From: Providencia sp.
GTDB lineage: Bacteria > Pseudomonadota > Gammaproteobacteria > Enterobacterales > Enterobacteriaceae
Length of the DNA: 54,177 nucleotides
Reading direction: 5' to 3'
NCBI RefSeq assembly: GCF_003533305.1
Contig: NZ_DOEH01000012.1
Coordinates: 8,133-62,309, forward strand
Both the position numbers and the translations under genes were made by a program. Of this stretch, positions 20,140 to 30,885 are shown piece by piece; position 1 is the stretch's first letter, and each line of letters opens with the position of its first letter. The notes under the pieces were generated by a model. That model was given only the letters and a program-made list of their open reading frames with translations. It did no database searches and was not told where the DNA came from.

Positions 20140-20529
20140 ATGGGTTTGTTCGAACAACTAATAACGATGGTCGCCGGTGATAAAATGCAGCAGTTCCAAT
20201 CTGTTATTGGATGGATTGAAAAGCAAGGTGGTCTTAATGGCGTTATTGATAAGTTTAACCAACAAGGGTTAAATGACGTAATAGCATCATGGATCAGCGA
20301 AAATGCGAATTTACCTATCGATGTCAATCAGCTAGTGCAAGTTTTTGGTAATTTAGATATCCAAGAATTGGCTCAGAACGTCGGCCTTGATACGCAAGAA
20401 ACGACTGAATTAGTTGCGAAATACTTACCAAAACTGGTTGATAAAGCCACTCCAAATGGTGTCTTACCCGAAGAGGTTGATCTCGGTTCTGTTGGTATGG
20501 ATATGCTTAAAGCTAAGCTATTTGGTTAA
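20140..20529 (+). CDS. yidB: YidB family protein (DUF937)
   Basis: Small soluble protein of the YidB/DUF937 family, function not established. The 129 residues open MGLFEQLITMVAGDKMQQFQ and carry the family-typical helical repeats ending in GVLPEEVDLGSVGMDMLKAKLFG. E. coli YidB has 132 residues. AAGGAG precedes the ATG. It lies between the threonate operon and metE, unlike the E. coli location, and is convergent with metE. Confidence 0.85.
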   Translation: MGLFEQLITMVAGDKMQQFQSVIGWIEKQGGLNGVIDKFNQQGLNDVIASWISENANLPIDVNQLVQVFGNLDIQELAQNVGLDTQETTELVAKYLPKLVDKATPNGVLPEEVDLGSVGMDMLKAKLFG

Positions 20530-20554
20530 GTTATAGACTTTGTTTTTATTGCAA

Positions 20555-20583
20555 CAAAAAGGCAGGAAATCCCCTGCCTTCTA
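20555..20583 (-). terminator. Bidirectional terminator between metE and yidB
   Basis: Eight-base stem AAGGCAGG/CCTGCCTT (20559-20566 with 20573-20580). The minus strand ends in CCTTTTTG, so metE is the main user; the plus side has only a weak U run for yidB. Confidence 0.7.
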
Positions 20584-20607
20584 TTGATGATATTTATCGA
20601 TTGATTG

Positions 20608-22881
20608 TTATTGTTCGCTGCGTAATTTTTTCGCTGCTTCAACCATGTTCGCGAGCGCTTGGCGGGTTTCTGGCCAGCCACGGGTTTTTAATCCACAATC
20701 TGGGTTAACCCATAAACGTTCGACAGGAACACGTTTCTCTGCTTTTCTCAGTAAAGCAACGATCCATTCTACACTCGGTACGTTTGGTGAGTGAATATCA
20801 TACACACCCGGACCAATTTCATTTGGGTAATGGAAATCTTCAAATGCATCCAGCAAATCCATATCTGAACGTGATGTTTCGATAGTGATCACATCCGCAT
20901 CTAGCGCAGCAATTGAATCCATGATGTCATTGAACTCGCAATAACACATGTGGGTGTGGATCTGAGTATCATCTTGCGCAATCGCTGCACTTAATTTAAA
21001 GGCATCAACTGCCCATTTCAAATAATCTGCCCACTCATCTCTGCGCAATGGTAACCCTTCACGCAATGCAGGTTCATCAATTTGGATAATCCCGATACCC
21101 GCTTTTTGTAAATCATCCACTTCATCGCGCAATGCTAATGCAATCTGCTTCGCGATAGTTTCACGGCTAACATCTTCGCGAGGGAATGACCAACATAATA
21201 TTGTCACAGGTCCTGTTAGCATGCCCTTGACTGGTTTTTCTGTTAGAGACTGAGCATATTTGGCCCATTCGACTGTAATCGCTTCTGGACGACTAATATC
21301 ACCAATAATCACTGGCGGTTTTACACAGCGGGAACCATAGCTTTGTACCCAACCATTTTGTGTAAAAACGTAACCATCAAAGTGCTCACCAAAATACTCA
21401 ACCATGTCATTACGTTCAGCTTCACCATGCACTAACACATCGATATCAAGTAATTCTTGCTCTTTAATCGCCTGCTTAATATGTTCACTAATATTGGTAC
21501 GATAATGGGTTTTATCGACATTACCCTTTTTAAAATCAAGGCGTAACGTTCTAATTTCGCTCGTTTGAGGGAATGAACCTATGGTTGTTGTTGGCCACAA
21601 GGGTAAATTAAAACGAGCGCGTTGACGTTCGGCACGACTTTCATAAGGACTATTACGCTCAGCATCTCCTTCACGAATAGCCGCTAAACGCTGGGTAACC
21701 GCTGCATTATTCACACGAGTTGATGTTTTACGAGCACGAATTGGTGCGCTGTATTGTTCAAGTTCAGCAATATGTGTTTCATTTGGTTGATTCAGCGCTT
21801 TCGTCAGTAATGCAAGCTCTTCACATTTTTGCAGTGCAAATGCAAACCAGCTTTTCACTTCTGCATCTAAACGTGTCTCATCATTCAAATCTATTGGACT
21901 GTGCAATAATGAGCAAGATGAACCAATCCACAATGCACGTTTGCTCAGTAGTGGCTTAACGCGCAAGAATTTTTCACCTAAATCCCCTTTCCACACATTG
22001 CGACCATTGATAATGCCGAGTGATAGCACCCAATCAGCAGGAAGTGACTGATGCAGGGTTTCAATATCATCCGTCCCCCCCACAACATCAACATGTAGAC
22101 CTTGAACTGGTAGTTGCTTAATTAAATCAAGGTGATGACTAATGCCATCAAAATAAGTAGTCAGTAATAATTTGGTTTTTCCTGACAATGCTTGATATGC
22201 GTGTTGATATGCTTGTTGCCATTCAGTCGGTAAATCCAATACCAGTGCTGGCTCATCGATTTGCACCCATTCAATGCCTTTTTGCGCTAAACGCGAAAGC
22301 ACTTCCTGATACACCGGTAATAATTCATTCAATAACGATAAGCGGTCGAATGCTTCACCTTTAACTTTACCTAGCCAAAGGTAGGTAATTGGGCCGATTA
22401 ATACAGGTTTTACCTTGTGCCCTAACGCTAGCGCTTCATCCACTTCATCAAACAATTGGGTCCAAGACAGTGAAAATTTTTGCCCTTTTTGAAATTCAGG
22501 CACAATGTAATGATAGTTAGTATTAAACCATTTGGTCATTTCGCCTGCTGCCGCAGGTTTACCTGTTGGAGCGCGACCACGCGCCACTCGAAACAGTGTG
22601 TCTAAATCAATTGAGCCATCTTCATTTTGATGACGAGGTGGTACGTTGCCCAGTAACAAGCTGGTGGTTAACACTTGATCGTACCAAGCAAAATCACCGA
22701 CAGGCAGTAGCTCAACGCCAGCATCTTTTTGCTGTTGCCAATGGCGAACACGTAACGCATAACCCGTTTCTAAAAGAGCAGTTTGGTCAATCTTGCCTGC
22801 CCAATAATCTTCTTGCGCACGTTTTAGTTCTCTTTTCAGACCGACACGTGGAAAACCAAGTGTATGATTTATAACAGACAT
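20608..22881 (-). CDS. metE: Cobalamin-independent methionine synthase MetE
   Basis: Transfers the methyl of 5-methyl-tetrahydropteroyl-tri-glutamate to homocysteine without B12. At 757 residues it is full length (E. coli 753). Opening [12 protein letters not shown], the repeated barrel [16 protein letters not shown], and zinc ligands in HTHMCYCEF and NPDCGLKTR are intact. It is divergent from its activator gene metR, with MetJ-type boxes in the gap. Confidence 0.98.
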   Translation of the reverse strand: MSVINHTLGFPRVGLKRELKRAQEDYWAGKIDQTALLETGYALRVRHWQQQKDAGVELLPVGDFAWYDQVLTTSLLLGNVPPRHQNEDGSIDLDTLFRVARGRAPTGKPAAAGEMTKWFNTNYHYIVPEFQKGQKFSLSWTQLFDEVDEALALGHKVKPVLIGPITYLWLGKVKGEAFDRLSLLNELLPVYQEVLSRLAQKGIEWVQIDEPALVLDLPTEWQQAYQHAYQALSGKTKLLLTTYFDGISHHLDLIKQLPVQGLHVDVVGGTDDIETLHQSLPADWVLSLGIINGRNVWKGDLGEKFLRVKPLLSKRALWIGSSCSLLHSPIDLNDETRLDAEVKSWFAFALQKCEELALLTKALNQPNETHIAELEQYSAPIRARKTSTRVNNAAVTQRLAAIREGDAERNSPYESRAERQRARFNLPLWPTTTIGSFPQTSEIRTLRLDFKKGNVDKTHYRTNISEHIKQAIKEQELLDIDVLVHGEAERNDMVEYFGEHFDGYVFTQNGWVQSYGSRCVKPPVIIGDISRPEAITVEWAKYAQSLTEKPVKGMLTGPVTILCWSFPREDVSRETIAKQIALALRDEVDDLQKAGIGIIQIDEPALREGLPLRRDEWADYLKWAVDAFKLSAAIAQDDTQIHTHMCYCEFNDIMDSIAALDADVITIETSRSDMDLLDAFEDFHYPNEIGPGVYDIHSPNVPSVEWIVALLRKAEKRVPVERLWVNPDCGLKTRGWPETRQALANMVEAAKKLRSEQ

Positions 22882-22901
22882 ATTGACCCCTTAAAATATT
22901 T

Positions 22902-22925
22902 AGCCGTCTAGATGTTTACACATCT
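22902..22925. promoter_or_regulatory. MetJ operator array for metE/metR
   Basis: Three adjoining eight-base met boxes: AGCCGTCT, AGATGTTT and ACACATCT against the consensus AGACGTCT (7, 6 and 5-6 matches). Tandem boxes of this kind bind the MetJ-SAM repressor cooperatively. The 108-bp gap also holds the divergent promoters; a MetR site (TGAA-N5-TTCA) was only seen with one mismatch at the metR start. Confidence 0.65.
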
Positions 22926-22989
22926 ATAATCAACAGGTACTGTATAAAGCACAAGCGCAAATTATTCATTGTCACCGTGAAGGTTTCTC

Positions 22990-23946
22990 ATGATCGAATT
23001 AAAACATTTAAAAACATTGCAAGCGCTCAGCCAACACGGCTCATTAGCCACTACGGCTACGCATTTGCATCAGACTCAGTCTGCTCTATCGCATCAATTT
23101 AGCGATCTTGAACATCGTTTAGGCTTTAAGCTATTTGTTCGTAAAAGCCAGCCATTACGATTTACACCTCAAGGGGAAGTGTTATTACAACTTGCACAAC
23201 AAGTGCTACCCATGGTGAGGGATGCCATCCGAGTTTGTAATGAACCTGGTGTTTGTGCTTTACGCATCGCGATTGAGTGCCATAGTTGTATTCAGTGGTT
23301 AACCCCTGCATTACAACAATTCAGACAAACTTGGCCTCAAGTGAACGTGGAATTTAAATCAGGCGTCACCTTTGACCCTCAACCTGAATTACTTTCAAGA
23401 GAGCTAGATTTAGTGATGACATCCGATATCCTTGCAGATCAAGGTCTACACTATACTCCGCTGTTTGATTACGAAGTGAAGTTAGTCGTTTCAAACGAGA
23501 GCCCTTTAGCCAAAAAACCGATTATTGAACCTCATGATTTAGCAGATGAAACGTTACTGATTTATCCGGTACAGCGTCATCGTTTTGATGTATGGCGTCA
23601 TTTTTTACAGCCCGCAGGCGTTTCACCTAATGTAAAAACTGTCGATAATACGTTGATTTTGATTCAGATGGTGGCTGCGAAAATGGGTATTGCCGCATTA
23701 CCACATTGGGCCGTTGATTCTTTTGAGAAGCAAGGGTTGGTTAAGACGAAAACCTTAGGTAGTGGTTTATGGAGCCGACTGTACGCTGCATGTCGGGAAG
23801 GAGAACAGCGTCAGCCAGCTATTGAAGCATTTACCCAAACAGCTATTGGGCACGCCGTGGATAATCTTTCTTATGTGAAGCCGGTGAAAGGATCCAATGT
23901 CTATGCACCCATAGAGACGCAATTATCAGGCTCGACCCAATGGTAA
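22990..23946 (+). CDS. metR: LysR-type activator MetR
   Basis: Homocysteine-responsive activator of metE, metH and glyA. LysR winged helix at residues 1-60 ([39 protein letters not shown]) and the periplasmic-binding-like effector domain after it. At 318 residues it matches E. coli (317). Divergent from metE. Its last 104 bp overlap the 3' end of the convergent EamA gene. Confidence 0.97.
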   Translation: MIELKHLKTLQALSQHGSLATTATHLHQTQSALSHQFSDLEHRLGFKLFVRKSQPLRFTPQGEVLLQLAQQVLPMVRDAIRVCNEPGVCALRIAIECHSCIQWLTPALQQFRQTWPQVNVEFKSGVTFDPQPELLSRELDLVMTSDILADQGLHYTPLFDYEVKLVVSNESPLAKKPIIEPHDLADETLLIYPVQRHRFDVWRHFLQPAGVSPNVKTVDNTLILIQMVAAKMGIAALPHWAVDSFEKQGLVKTKTLGSGLWSRLYAACREGEQRQPAIEAFTQTAIGHAVDNLSYVKPVKGSNVYAPIETQLSGSTQW

Positions 23947-24730
23947 AACTCAGCCAATCCGGGTGTTGTTGCCAGATAGCAAAGTTAACTAATAAACCAG
24001 CTGGAACCATCATGTTATTCATTATAGCAAGGGTTCCGGCATCCACCTTGGTTGCCCCGTAATTCCACATGAAATAACCCATACCGGATGCAGCCACACC
24101 CAGCCACAACAATACTCCCCACTGCACATTGGTAGTCGGCATCATTGATTTATTACCAAACAGCAGCCAACCAATCAGTGCAACCAATGTTGCGCCAAGA
24201 TAAAACCATGAGAACGCTTGATGCTGCGGTATTGGATGAATTTCCATTAAACGCTTGTAACCAACTTGCCCGATAGCAAAAAAGATATTCGCCAACTGCA
24301 CAAATAATAGACCTAACCAAAACGATTCGCTCAGATGATCATAGCGAATAATGGCGGCGCCAATCACGGCTAAAAGAGAACTAAATAAATAACCTTTACG
24401 TAAGGGCTGACGTTCCAATAAGTCATAAATTAAGGTGACATATAACGGTGTGAGAACGGTAAAGAGTAAAAACTCTGCAACAGTAAGGTATTGATAAGCA
24501 TGAAAAACAAATAGATACATCACGCCAAGCTGACATGCGCCAACGAGCATATACAACATGATGACTTTAGCACTGAAATTGCGCCAACGTAGGAATGGAA
24601 GGAAAACCAATGCAGCTAAAGACACGCGAATTAAAACAGAAAACCAGCTATCAACCTGCCCTGCTAAATATTCACCAATTAGGCTAAAAGACGCTGCCCA
24701 TAGCAGCGTCGTAATGACGAGTAACCACAT
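23843..24730 (-). CDS. EamA-family transporter, BioP/YigM-like
   Basis: Ten-span carrier of the drug/metabolite superfamily with two EamA repeats across 295 residues. In E. coli the gene convergent with metR is yigM/bioP, a biotin carrier of this same family and length (299), so orthology is likely from family, size and position together. The final ~35 codons lie opposite the end of metR; the basic tail after the last span could be shorter in some relatives. Confidence 0.8.
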   Translation of the reverse strand: MWLLVITTLLWAASFSLIGEYLAGQVDSWFSVLIRVSLAALVFLPFLRWRNFSAKVIMLYMLVGACQLGVMYLFVFHAYQYLTVAEFLLFTVLTPLYVTLIYDLLERQPLRKGYLFSSLLAVIGAAIIRYDHLSESFWLGLLFVQLANIFFAIGQVGYKRLMEIHPIPQHQAFSWFYLGATLVALIGWLLFGNKSMMPTTNVQWGVLLWLGVAASGMGYFMWNYGATKVDAGTLAIMNNMMVPAGLLVNFAIWQQHPDWLSFTIGSSLIIASLWVHRHWILSPASHKKDYPRRAQ

Positions 24731-24785
24731 TTTTTCAATAATCTCTCAAACAATAATTGTTGAGTAGAATACTCGGTTTTTAGTC

Positions 24786-26435
24786 TTAATGCTCTTTTTC
24801 GATCAGCACTGCTTCTAATAAATCGAGATCAATTAACAATGTCTGTAACGTTTCATTGCTTATCTTACGTGTTGCACGTAAGTGGTATAATTCACCACGT
24901 TCAGCACGCAAAGCGGTTAATCGAAAGCGTCTTTCAAGCTCTTCAATCTGTAAATTACGATCAATTTCATCTTGGCCTGCGGTTCGACGCCGTAAATGGC
25001 CCGTTACCCTTGAAGCCACTTCAATAATATCCTCAGAATCGAGTTGCTCCTCAACATCCGCAGACAAACGTTCTTCCATCTTATTTAAACTCACAATCGC
25101 CACTTCTGCCATTGCCGCTTTTGCCATCCGTATTTCATTAATGTCCGCTTCTTTATCGCCGACCTTGAAATTACGCAATAGCAATGGCAGTGCAATAACA
25201 CCAGCAAAAATGGATAATAAGATCACCCCTGCGGCAATGAATACCAGTTGATAACGCGCAGGGAACGGTGACCCATCAGTTAAAAATAACGGAATGGAGA
25301 GCACACCCGCTAAGGTAATTGCGCCTCGAACCCCCGCAAATGAGGCTAAACAAAGCTCACGAAAGGTATAATTAGCGAACTGTAGTGGTTTTTTCTTCAA
25401 AAATAAATGGCTGAACTTTTTCATCAACCATAACCAACAAAAACGTAATAGCAACAGAGCAAAATAAATCACAATGACAGCCGTAAAGAGCATCCAAGTT
25501 TCAACGCTTGGATCAAGCTCGGCTTGAATAACTGAGGTTTCCCAAATACCCGGCAGCTGTAGCCCTAACATAATGAAGACTAAACCGTTAAAGACAAACT
25601 CAAGCATTCCCCAAACACTATCGGCACGCAAACGCATTGCCAATGGCGCATTACGCATCACGCCAGATTTAGTGATAGTCATACCCGCCGCCACTGCGGC
25701 TAAAATACCGGAGAAACCAATGTGTTCCGCTATCATATAAGAGGCAAATGGTAACAATAACATGAACACAATTTGCGTTGCAGGATCGTCACCACTCCAA
25801 CGGCTCATGAGTCGTAATGATTTACTGTACACCCAAGTCACCGCGATACCTGATAACAAACCACCGATTGCAACGATGAAAAATTCAATAGTCACGCCAG
25901 AAACGCTAAAGACCATGGTGCCCATTGCGATGGCAACGGCAAATTTTAATGCCACAAGACCTGAAGCGTCATTCATTAACGCCTCTCCCTCAAGAACACT
26001 CATCATTCTTTTTGGGATGCGTCCTTTGCCCACAATTGAAGATAATGCCACCGCATCCGTTGGGGATAAAACCGCCGCTAATGCAAATGCCACGACTAAT
26101 GGAATACCTGGCAGTAACCAATAAATTAAGTAGCCAATTCCCACTACAGTCACTAATACTAAAACGAGTACAAGAATGAAAATCTCACGCCCATTTTGGA
26201 AAAACTCACGCGTTGGCGTTTTCCAGCCATCAACGAATAATAACGGCGGAATTAATAACACCATGAAAAGTTCGGGATCAAACGTGACATGCAGCCCGAA
26301 TTGAGGCCATGCAAGCAAAGCACCGATAGCAATTTGAATTAAAGGCAGAGGGATACGGATAGGGATGACTTTTGTCACCACACCGGAAACAGAGACTGCT
26401 AAGATCAAGATAAGAATGGTAAAGAAAATTTCCAT
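24786..26435 (-). CDS. yjcE: Na+/H+ antiporter-family protein YjcE
   Basis: CPA1-family cation/proton exchanger. It is closely similar to E. coli YjcE as I remember it, and the ATG at 26435 gives the same 549 residues, with AAGGG just upstream; the frame continues to 26456. Twelve or more spans occupy the first 420 residues, with SPTDAVAL and the ND-motif LMNDASGL, then a cytoplasmic helical tail. It lies next to ghxP as in E. coli. Ion specificity is not settled by sequence. Confidence 0.93.
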   Translation of the reverse strand: MEIFFTILILILAVSVSGVVTKVIPIRIPLPLIQIAIGALLAWPQFGLHVTFDPELFMVLLIPPLLFVDGWKTPTREFFQNGREIFILVLVLVLVTVVGIGYLIYWLLPGIPLVVAFALAAVLSPTDAVALSSIVGKGRIPKRMMSVLEGEALMNDASGLVALKFAVAIAMGTMVFSVSGVTIEFFIVAIGGLLSGIAVTWVYSKSLRLMSRWSGDDPATQIVFMLLLPFASYMIAEHIGFSGILAAVAAGMTITKSGVMRNAPLAMRLRADSVWGMLEFVFNGLVFIMLGLQLPGIWETSVIQAELDPSVETWMLFTAVIVIYFALLLLRFCWLWLMKKFSHLFLKKKPLQFANYTFRELCLASFAGVRGAITLAGVLSIPLFLTDGSPFPARYQLVFIAAGVILLSIFAGVIALPLLLRNFKVGDKEADINEIRMAKAAMAEVAIVSLNKMEERLSADVEEQLDSEDIIEVASRVTGHLRRRTAGQDEIDRNLQIEELERRFRLTALRAERGELYHLRATRKISNETLQTLLIDLDLLEAVLIEKEH

Positions 26436-26651
26436 GTTGCCCTTACTATTTGACAAAACGACGATAGACTAATTGCCTGCCGCCGCATAGTAAGAGATAG
26501 CACCGCTCAGACCCTAATTTTCAGTCAAGCCAGTCACGCGCAGAAAATATGTATTTCCACTTAATTCACTGACCTATGTATATTCTATCCTTAACCCACT
26601 CTGTGACGGTGAAATAATTTACACTTTAAGATTAATCGCAACAATACGTTA

Positions 26652-26673
26652 AAGGGCGACTAATGCCGCCCTT
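26652..26673 (-). terminator. Likely terminator of ghxP
   Basis: Stem AAGGGCG/CGCCCTT (26652-26658 with 26667-26673), 18 bp past the ghxP stop. The U run is short (TTTAACG), so it may be leaky or be an mRNA-end hairpin. Confidence 0.5.
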
Positions 26674-26691
26674 CTATTGATATGAAAATGG

Positions 26692-28038
26692 CTAAATCGC
26701 CAAATCAGCAGCATAAAACGCTACTAAAAGAACGGCAATAACGATAGTTCCAATGTTCAGCTTACGCCATTCACCCGCACATAGGCGACCAATGACCAGT
26801 GATGCAAAGCCCAACATAATACCTGTGACGATATTACAAGTCAGAACGATAAATACCGCACAAAGCAGACCTGACATCGAATCGACAAAATCATCAAAAT
26901 CTAATTTTGAGACGTTACTTAACATTAGCAACCCAACATACATCAGCGCTGGCGCAGTTGCATAAGCAGGGACAAGATAAGAAAGTGGTGATAAGAATAA
27001 AATGAAGAGGAATAAAACACCGACGACGACCGCCGTTAAACCTGTACGCCCCCCCGCAGCAGTACCCGCAGCTGATTCAATATACACAGCCGCTGGGGAC
27101 GCACCGATAACCCCCGCAAAAATGCTACTCACGGAGTCAGCTGTTAATGCTTTACCGCCATCAATAATTTGACCGTCTTTATCGAGCAAATTAGCTTGCC
27201 CAGCAACCGCGCGAATAGTACCTGTCGCATCAAATACAGCTGTCATCACAAGCGCTAATAGGCTCGGAAGTACCATCGGCTGTAAAGCGCCCATGATATC
27301 CATGCTAAACATAAGAGAAAGGCCATCTTCACCAAATGAAGGTAACTTAAAGAAACCTTGGTATTTTACTGTAGGATCAAAAATCAAACCGAGGATTGAT
27401 ATCGCGATAATAACCAATAAAACGCCACCCGGTACACGACGTTTTTCTAAACCAAAAATAACTGCCAAGCCCGCTAAAGACATCAACACAGGGAAAGATG
27501 TAAATTCACCGAGTGCAACAGGCAGTCCTGCATTTGGATTTTTAATCACTAAGCCAACACCATTAGCCGCAATTAATAATAAAAATAAGCCAATACCGAT
27601 ACCCGTACCATGAGCAATCCCCATCGGCATATTGCGTAAAATCCAACTACGAATTCCCGTGACTGAGATTAAAGTAAACAGACACCCCATTAAAAAGACG
27701 GCACCTAGCGCCACAGGGATTGTAATTTGTTGCCCAAGAACTAAGCTAAACGCGGTGAACGCGGTTAATGAAATCGCACAACCAATTGCCATCGGCAAAT
27801 TAGCCCATAATCCCATCAACAAAGAACCAAAACCCGCCACTAAACAGGTTGCAATAAATACGGCGGTCGGTGGAAAACCAGCCTGCCCTAACATGCCAGG
27901 AACCACGATGACAGAATAAACCATCGCTAAAAACGTCGTTAAGCCTGCAATGATTTCGCGACGAACTGATGAGCCTCGCGCTGATATCTTAAAATATGAA
28001 TCCAATTTACAATTGGATGAAGCCTGTTGGCCTGACAT
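26692..28038 (-). CDS. ghxP: Guanine/hypoxanthine permease GhxP
   Basis: AzgA-like NCS2 permease, proton-driven importer of guanine and hypoxanthine. It matches E. coli GhxP (YjcD) closely in length (448 against 449) and in blocks such as [38 protein letters not shown] and [19 protein letters not shown]. The ghxP-yjcE pairing is conserved. Two PurR-type palindromes upstream agree with its known membership of the PurR regulon. Confidence 0.94.
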   Translation of the reverse strand: MSGQQASSNCKLDSYFKISARGSSVRREIIAGLTTFLAMVYSVIVVPGMLGQAGFPPTAVFIATCLVAGFGSLLMGLWANLPMAIGCAISLTAFTAFSLVLGQQITIPVALGAVFLMGCLFTLISVTGIRSWILRNMPMGIAHGTGIGIGLFLLLIAANGVGLVIKNPNAGLPVALGEFTSFPVLMSLAGLAVIFGLEKRRVPGGVLLVIIAISILGLIFDPTVKYQGFFKLPSFGEDGLSLMFSMDIMGALQPMVLPSLLALVMTAVFDATGTIRAVAGQANLLDKDGQIIDGGKALTADSVSSIFAGVIGASPAAVYIESAAGTAAGGRTGLTAVVVGVLFLFILFLSPLSYLVPAYATAPALMYVGLLMLSNVSKLDFDDFVDSMSGLLCAVFIVLTCNIVTGIMLGFASLVIGRLCAGEWRKLNIGTIVIAVLLVAFYAADLAI

Positions 28039-28151
28039 GGCGTACCTCTGCTGTTAGTGTCTAAAATCAATTGATTTAGCGATGTAATTTTTTTCAAAAA
28101 TACCGAATTCTTTTTCTTAACTAATCGCATTAAGCAGACTTAGCAAACCTT

Positions 28152-28167
28152 ACGTAATCGATTACGT
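28152..28167. promoter_or_regulatory. PurR-type palindrome 1 upstream of ghxP
   Basis: ACGTAATCGATTACGT is a perfect 16-bp palindrome with a central CG and fits the PurR pattern ANGCAANCGNTTNCNT with one mismatch. It lies 114 bp before the ghxP ATG. Confidence 0.55.
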
Positions 28168-28216
28168 TTTGAAAAAAATTGCATAAATTGAGAAATAATT
28201 CCCAATAAAAACAATA

Positions 28217-28232
28217 ACGCAAACGTTTGGCT
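28217..28232. promoter_or_regulatory. PurR-type palindrome 2 upstream of ghxP
   Basis: ACGCAAACGTTTGGCT fits the PurR consensus with one mismatch, with the classic core GCAAACGTTT. It is 65 bp from the first palindrome centre to centre. The rest of the 480-bp gap to the MFS gene is AT-rich, apart from that gene's terminator. Confidence 0.65.
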
Positions 28233-28454
28233 TTAAAAAAAGAGAACGGGATACTGTGAGGAAAGCAATTATCGTTTGAAAATGGGTCGTTAATCAAGTG
28301 TTTTTACGTTTTAGGTTAATACGATTGCTGTATTAATTCTGTCAATTTATTCGAAAAAACACCCAAAAAAGATATTCATAATGTGATTATGATGAGGAAT
28401 ATAACTGTTTTTGCATATGGATTAAATATAAGTTGAGCTGTGGTGCAGTACAAA

Positions 28455-28503
28455 AATGTGGCTATAGATCTGTAGTTAACGATAAGAGCCCAACTACAGA
28501 CCT
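28455..28503 (-). terminator. Terminator of the MFS gene at 28519
   Basis: Twelve-base stem 28466-28477 with 28492-28503 (TCTGTAGTT/AACTACAGA core), fully paired on the minus strand with one G-U, followed within a few bases by a TTTTTG run. Confidence 0.55.
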
Positions 28504-28518
28504 ACTGAATAATAAAGC

Positions 28519-29715
28519 TTACGGTGTGGCTTGCACTGTAACTTGAGCGCTATATTTTTCACGAGTGAACCACAAAAATACAGCCGCACCCAAAATTAAT
28601 AAGACAGGTAATCCTAAAGGTGAAATAGTTGTCGCCACACCCGCTAATAAAGGCCCTGAAAGATTGCCGAGTCCCCATAACATTGCGGCTGCTGCATTAG
28701 CGATAATTAACTCATTACCTTTAAAATATTGTCCAATTTGCACTAACGCAATCGTATAAATTGCACCTGCTGTCGCGCCTAATACAAATAACAATAACCA
28801 AATTAAATAAGTATTAGTGATCACCACGGGTAATAATATGCTTGCCCCCAAGGTCACGACACCACATATTCTATACAGTTTTTCTCGATTCATATGATCA
28901 GCAAGCCAGCCAAAAGGCATTTGCATAATTGCGTCACCGGCAAGTATTGCACTTATCATCAATGCTGCAACGGCTTCTGTATGCCCCATTCCCATGCCAT
29001 AGATAGGAAACATAGACAGAATTGTGCCATCAAAAAAGGCAAAAAAGACAATTCCAGCGCAAATACCCGGGGCAACTTTCACAAACTGAAGGATCGAAAA
29101 ATGAGATTTACTGGCTGTCTTAGCAATGCGATCGCCTATTTTTTGATCCATCAATAAAAAAAGTGCAACTGAAATAAGGTGAATTAACGTACAAATCAAC
29201 AGTGGCGATTTATCTTCAACACCGTAATAAGCAATAAAAGAAGGTCCAAGTAACTGACTAACAGTAAAGACCGTCGTATATATCGCTAATATTCGCCCAC
29301 GTTTGTTTTCGGAAGACAGTTCATTAATCCATGTCTCCCCTAAACAAATCAATACACCACTCGCTAGACCTGTAATTAAACGTAATGGAAATAATAACCA
29401 AAGCGGTAAGGAGCTCAGTAAAGGTAACAAACTAATCGCTGAAATAACGGTCGCAGCCAACATAGCTTTTCGTTTACCGCACCATTGAACAATACGTTGA
29501 ACCACCGGGGCGATTAAAAACATCCCCAAAGCTGGCGCGGCAGAAATAATACCAATATACAATTCGCCAACACCATAATTATTTAATCTAAGCGCCACCA
29601 TTGGAATACTTAAGCCAATAACAATACCAATCACAGCGATACTTGTTGTGATTGTAAAAATAGCAAAGGAAGGTGAACGTCGAATATTTTGTAAACGCTG
29701 ATTATCAGGACTCAT
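28519..29715 (-). CDS. MFS transporter (YcaD-like)
   Basis: Twelve-span major facilitator carrier, 398 residues. The loop 2-3 region has 'PVVQRIVQWCGKRKAMLAA' and loop 8-9 'GWLADHMNREKLYRICG', both typical. LITGLASGVLICLGETWINELS recalls the YcaD/YfkF group. Substrate not predictable. Stands alone with its own terminator; the upstream 201 bp to the TauE gene are AT-rich with nothing else seen. Confidence 0.85.
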   Translation of the reverse strand: MSPDNQRLQNIRRSPSFAIFTITTSIAVIGIVIGLSIPMVALRLNNYGVGELYIGIISAAPALGMFLIAPVVQRIVQWCGKRKAMLAATVISAISLLPLLSSLPLWLLFPLRLITGLASGVLICLGETWINELSSENKRGRILAIYTTVFTVSQLLGPSFIAYYGVEDKSPLLICTLIHLISVALFLLMDQKIGDRIAKTASKSHFSILQFVKVAPGICAGIVFFAFFDGTILSMFPIYGMGMGHTEAVAALMISAILAGDAIMQMPFGWLADHMNREKLYRICGVVTLGASILLPVVITNTYLIWLLLFVLGATAGAIYTIALVQIGQYFKGNELIIANAAAAMLWGLGNLSGPLLAGVATTISPLGLPVLLILGAAVFLWFTREKYSAQVTVQATP

Positions 29716-29916
29716 TTTGACATTAATCTGCTTACTTGAATAAAAGTAACAGAATTAAACTCCATAAAAACAATATTTAGTTGAGATTAAAAATCACGAA
29801 TAATTAAATAAAAAGCATAATGCATGTGGTAATTGTAGCATAACCTATAGATTACCCTGCTAAATTAAATAAAAATAATTTATTATGTATTTGTGTTCTT
29901 AATAGAGTAATAAAAA

Positions 29917-30669
29917 TTAAAGAACAAAGAAATAGCGATATAACAAAGCGATACCTGAAACTAAAATAACAATATTAATTGTCTTCAAGAAAGCTTCTCG
30001 AGATATTCTTAATGTAATATGTCGTCCTGCCCATGTACCTATCAACATCGCGGGTGAAAAAGCAAGAGCTACCAATAAGATATCAAGGTTAAGGTAAACG
30101 CCCATCACTAAAAAGATAATCACTCGAGTTAAGGTACTAAAGCCAATTAATGTCATTTGAGTTGTACGAAACCGCTGTTTATCTTCAATTCGACTCGATA
30201 AATACATCGCGTAGATAAAACCACCACTACCAAATAAAGCACTAAAAACCCCACCAATGAGGCTAAATGGCACAACATACGCTTTAGAAAACGGGGCTTT
30301 TTTCTTCTTTGAAAAAAAAGCATTCAACACATAACCAATAACAAAAATCCCCAGTAATAAAACAAGAATATCAGGACGTGTTTTTAATAAAATAGCCGCA
30401 CCAATTAAACTTCCAACTACCATTAATGGAATAATCCATTTTATTTCCTGATAATCTGCATTTTTTCCATCTTTAAACAAATTTAAAACCGCCGCTGTTA
30501 AATCGATCAACGCTAATATGGGGACAATCATGCTTAAAGGTAGATAAAGTGCCAATACTGGCGTTGCAATTAATGCGGAACCAAAACCTGCCATACCAAA
30601 GACTAAATAAGCAAACAATAATGTGACAAAACAAATTGCCATATCAAGAGATAATAATTCAAATGGCAT
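29917..30669 (-). CDS. TauE/SafE-family sulfite/organoanion exporter-like protein
   Basis: Membrane protein of 250 residues with two TauE/SafE repeats (about eight spans), each with the glycine-rich FGSALIATPVLALYLP / LFGSGGFIYAMYLSSR motif. Family members move sulfite, sulfoacetate or other small organic anions, mainly outward. It is divergent from an XRE-cupin regulator across a 216-bp gap, which suggests a regulator-carrier pair. Substrate unknown. Confidence 0.83.
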   Translation of the reverse strand: MPFELLSLDMAICFVTLLFAYLVFGMAGFGSALIATPVLALYLPLSMIVPILALIDLTAAVLNLFKDGKNADYQEIKWIIPLMVVGSLIGAAILLKTRPDILVLLLGIFVIGYVLNAFFSKKKKAPFSKAYVVPFSLIGGVFSALFGSGGFIYAMYLSSRIEDKQRFRTTQMTLIGFSTLTRVIIFLVMGVYLNLDILLVALAFSPAMLIGTWAGRHITLRISREAFLKTINIVILVSGIALLYRYFFVL

Positions 30670-30885
30670 AGTCGTGAATTCCTTAATTTTTCAATTTTCC
30701 TACTATAAATTCTTCCGAGCACATTAAATAGTGTTATTTTTTTTGCAGTTAAAATATCAAATATTTATTATTAATAACCCTACATTATCTGCAAAATAAT
30801 ATGTCTATATCGGTGATTTTCTGACATTTCATTTTCATGATGGTAGAATTAACAGAATAAATTAGAGCTTAAGGAAAGATGAGTC

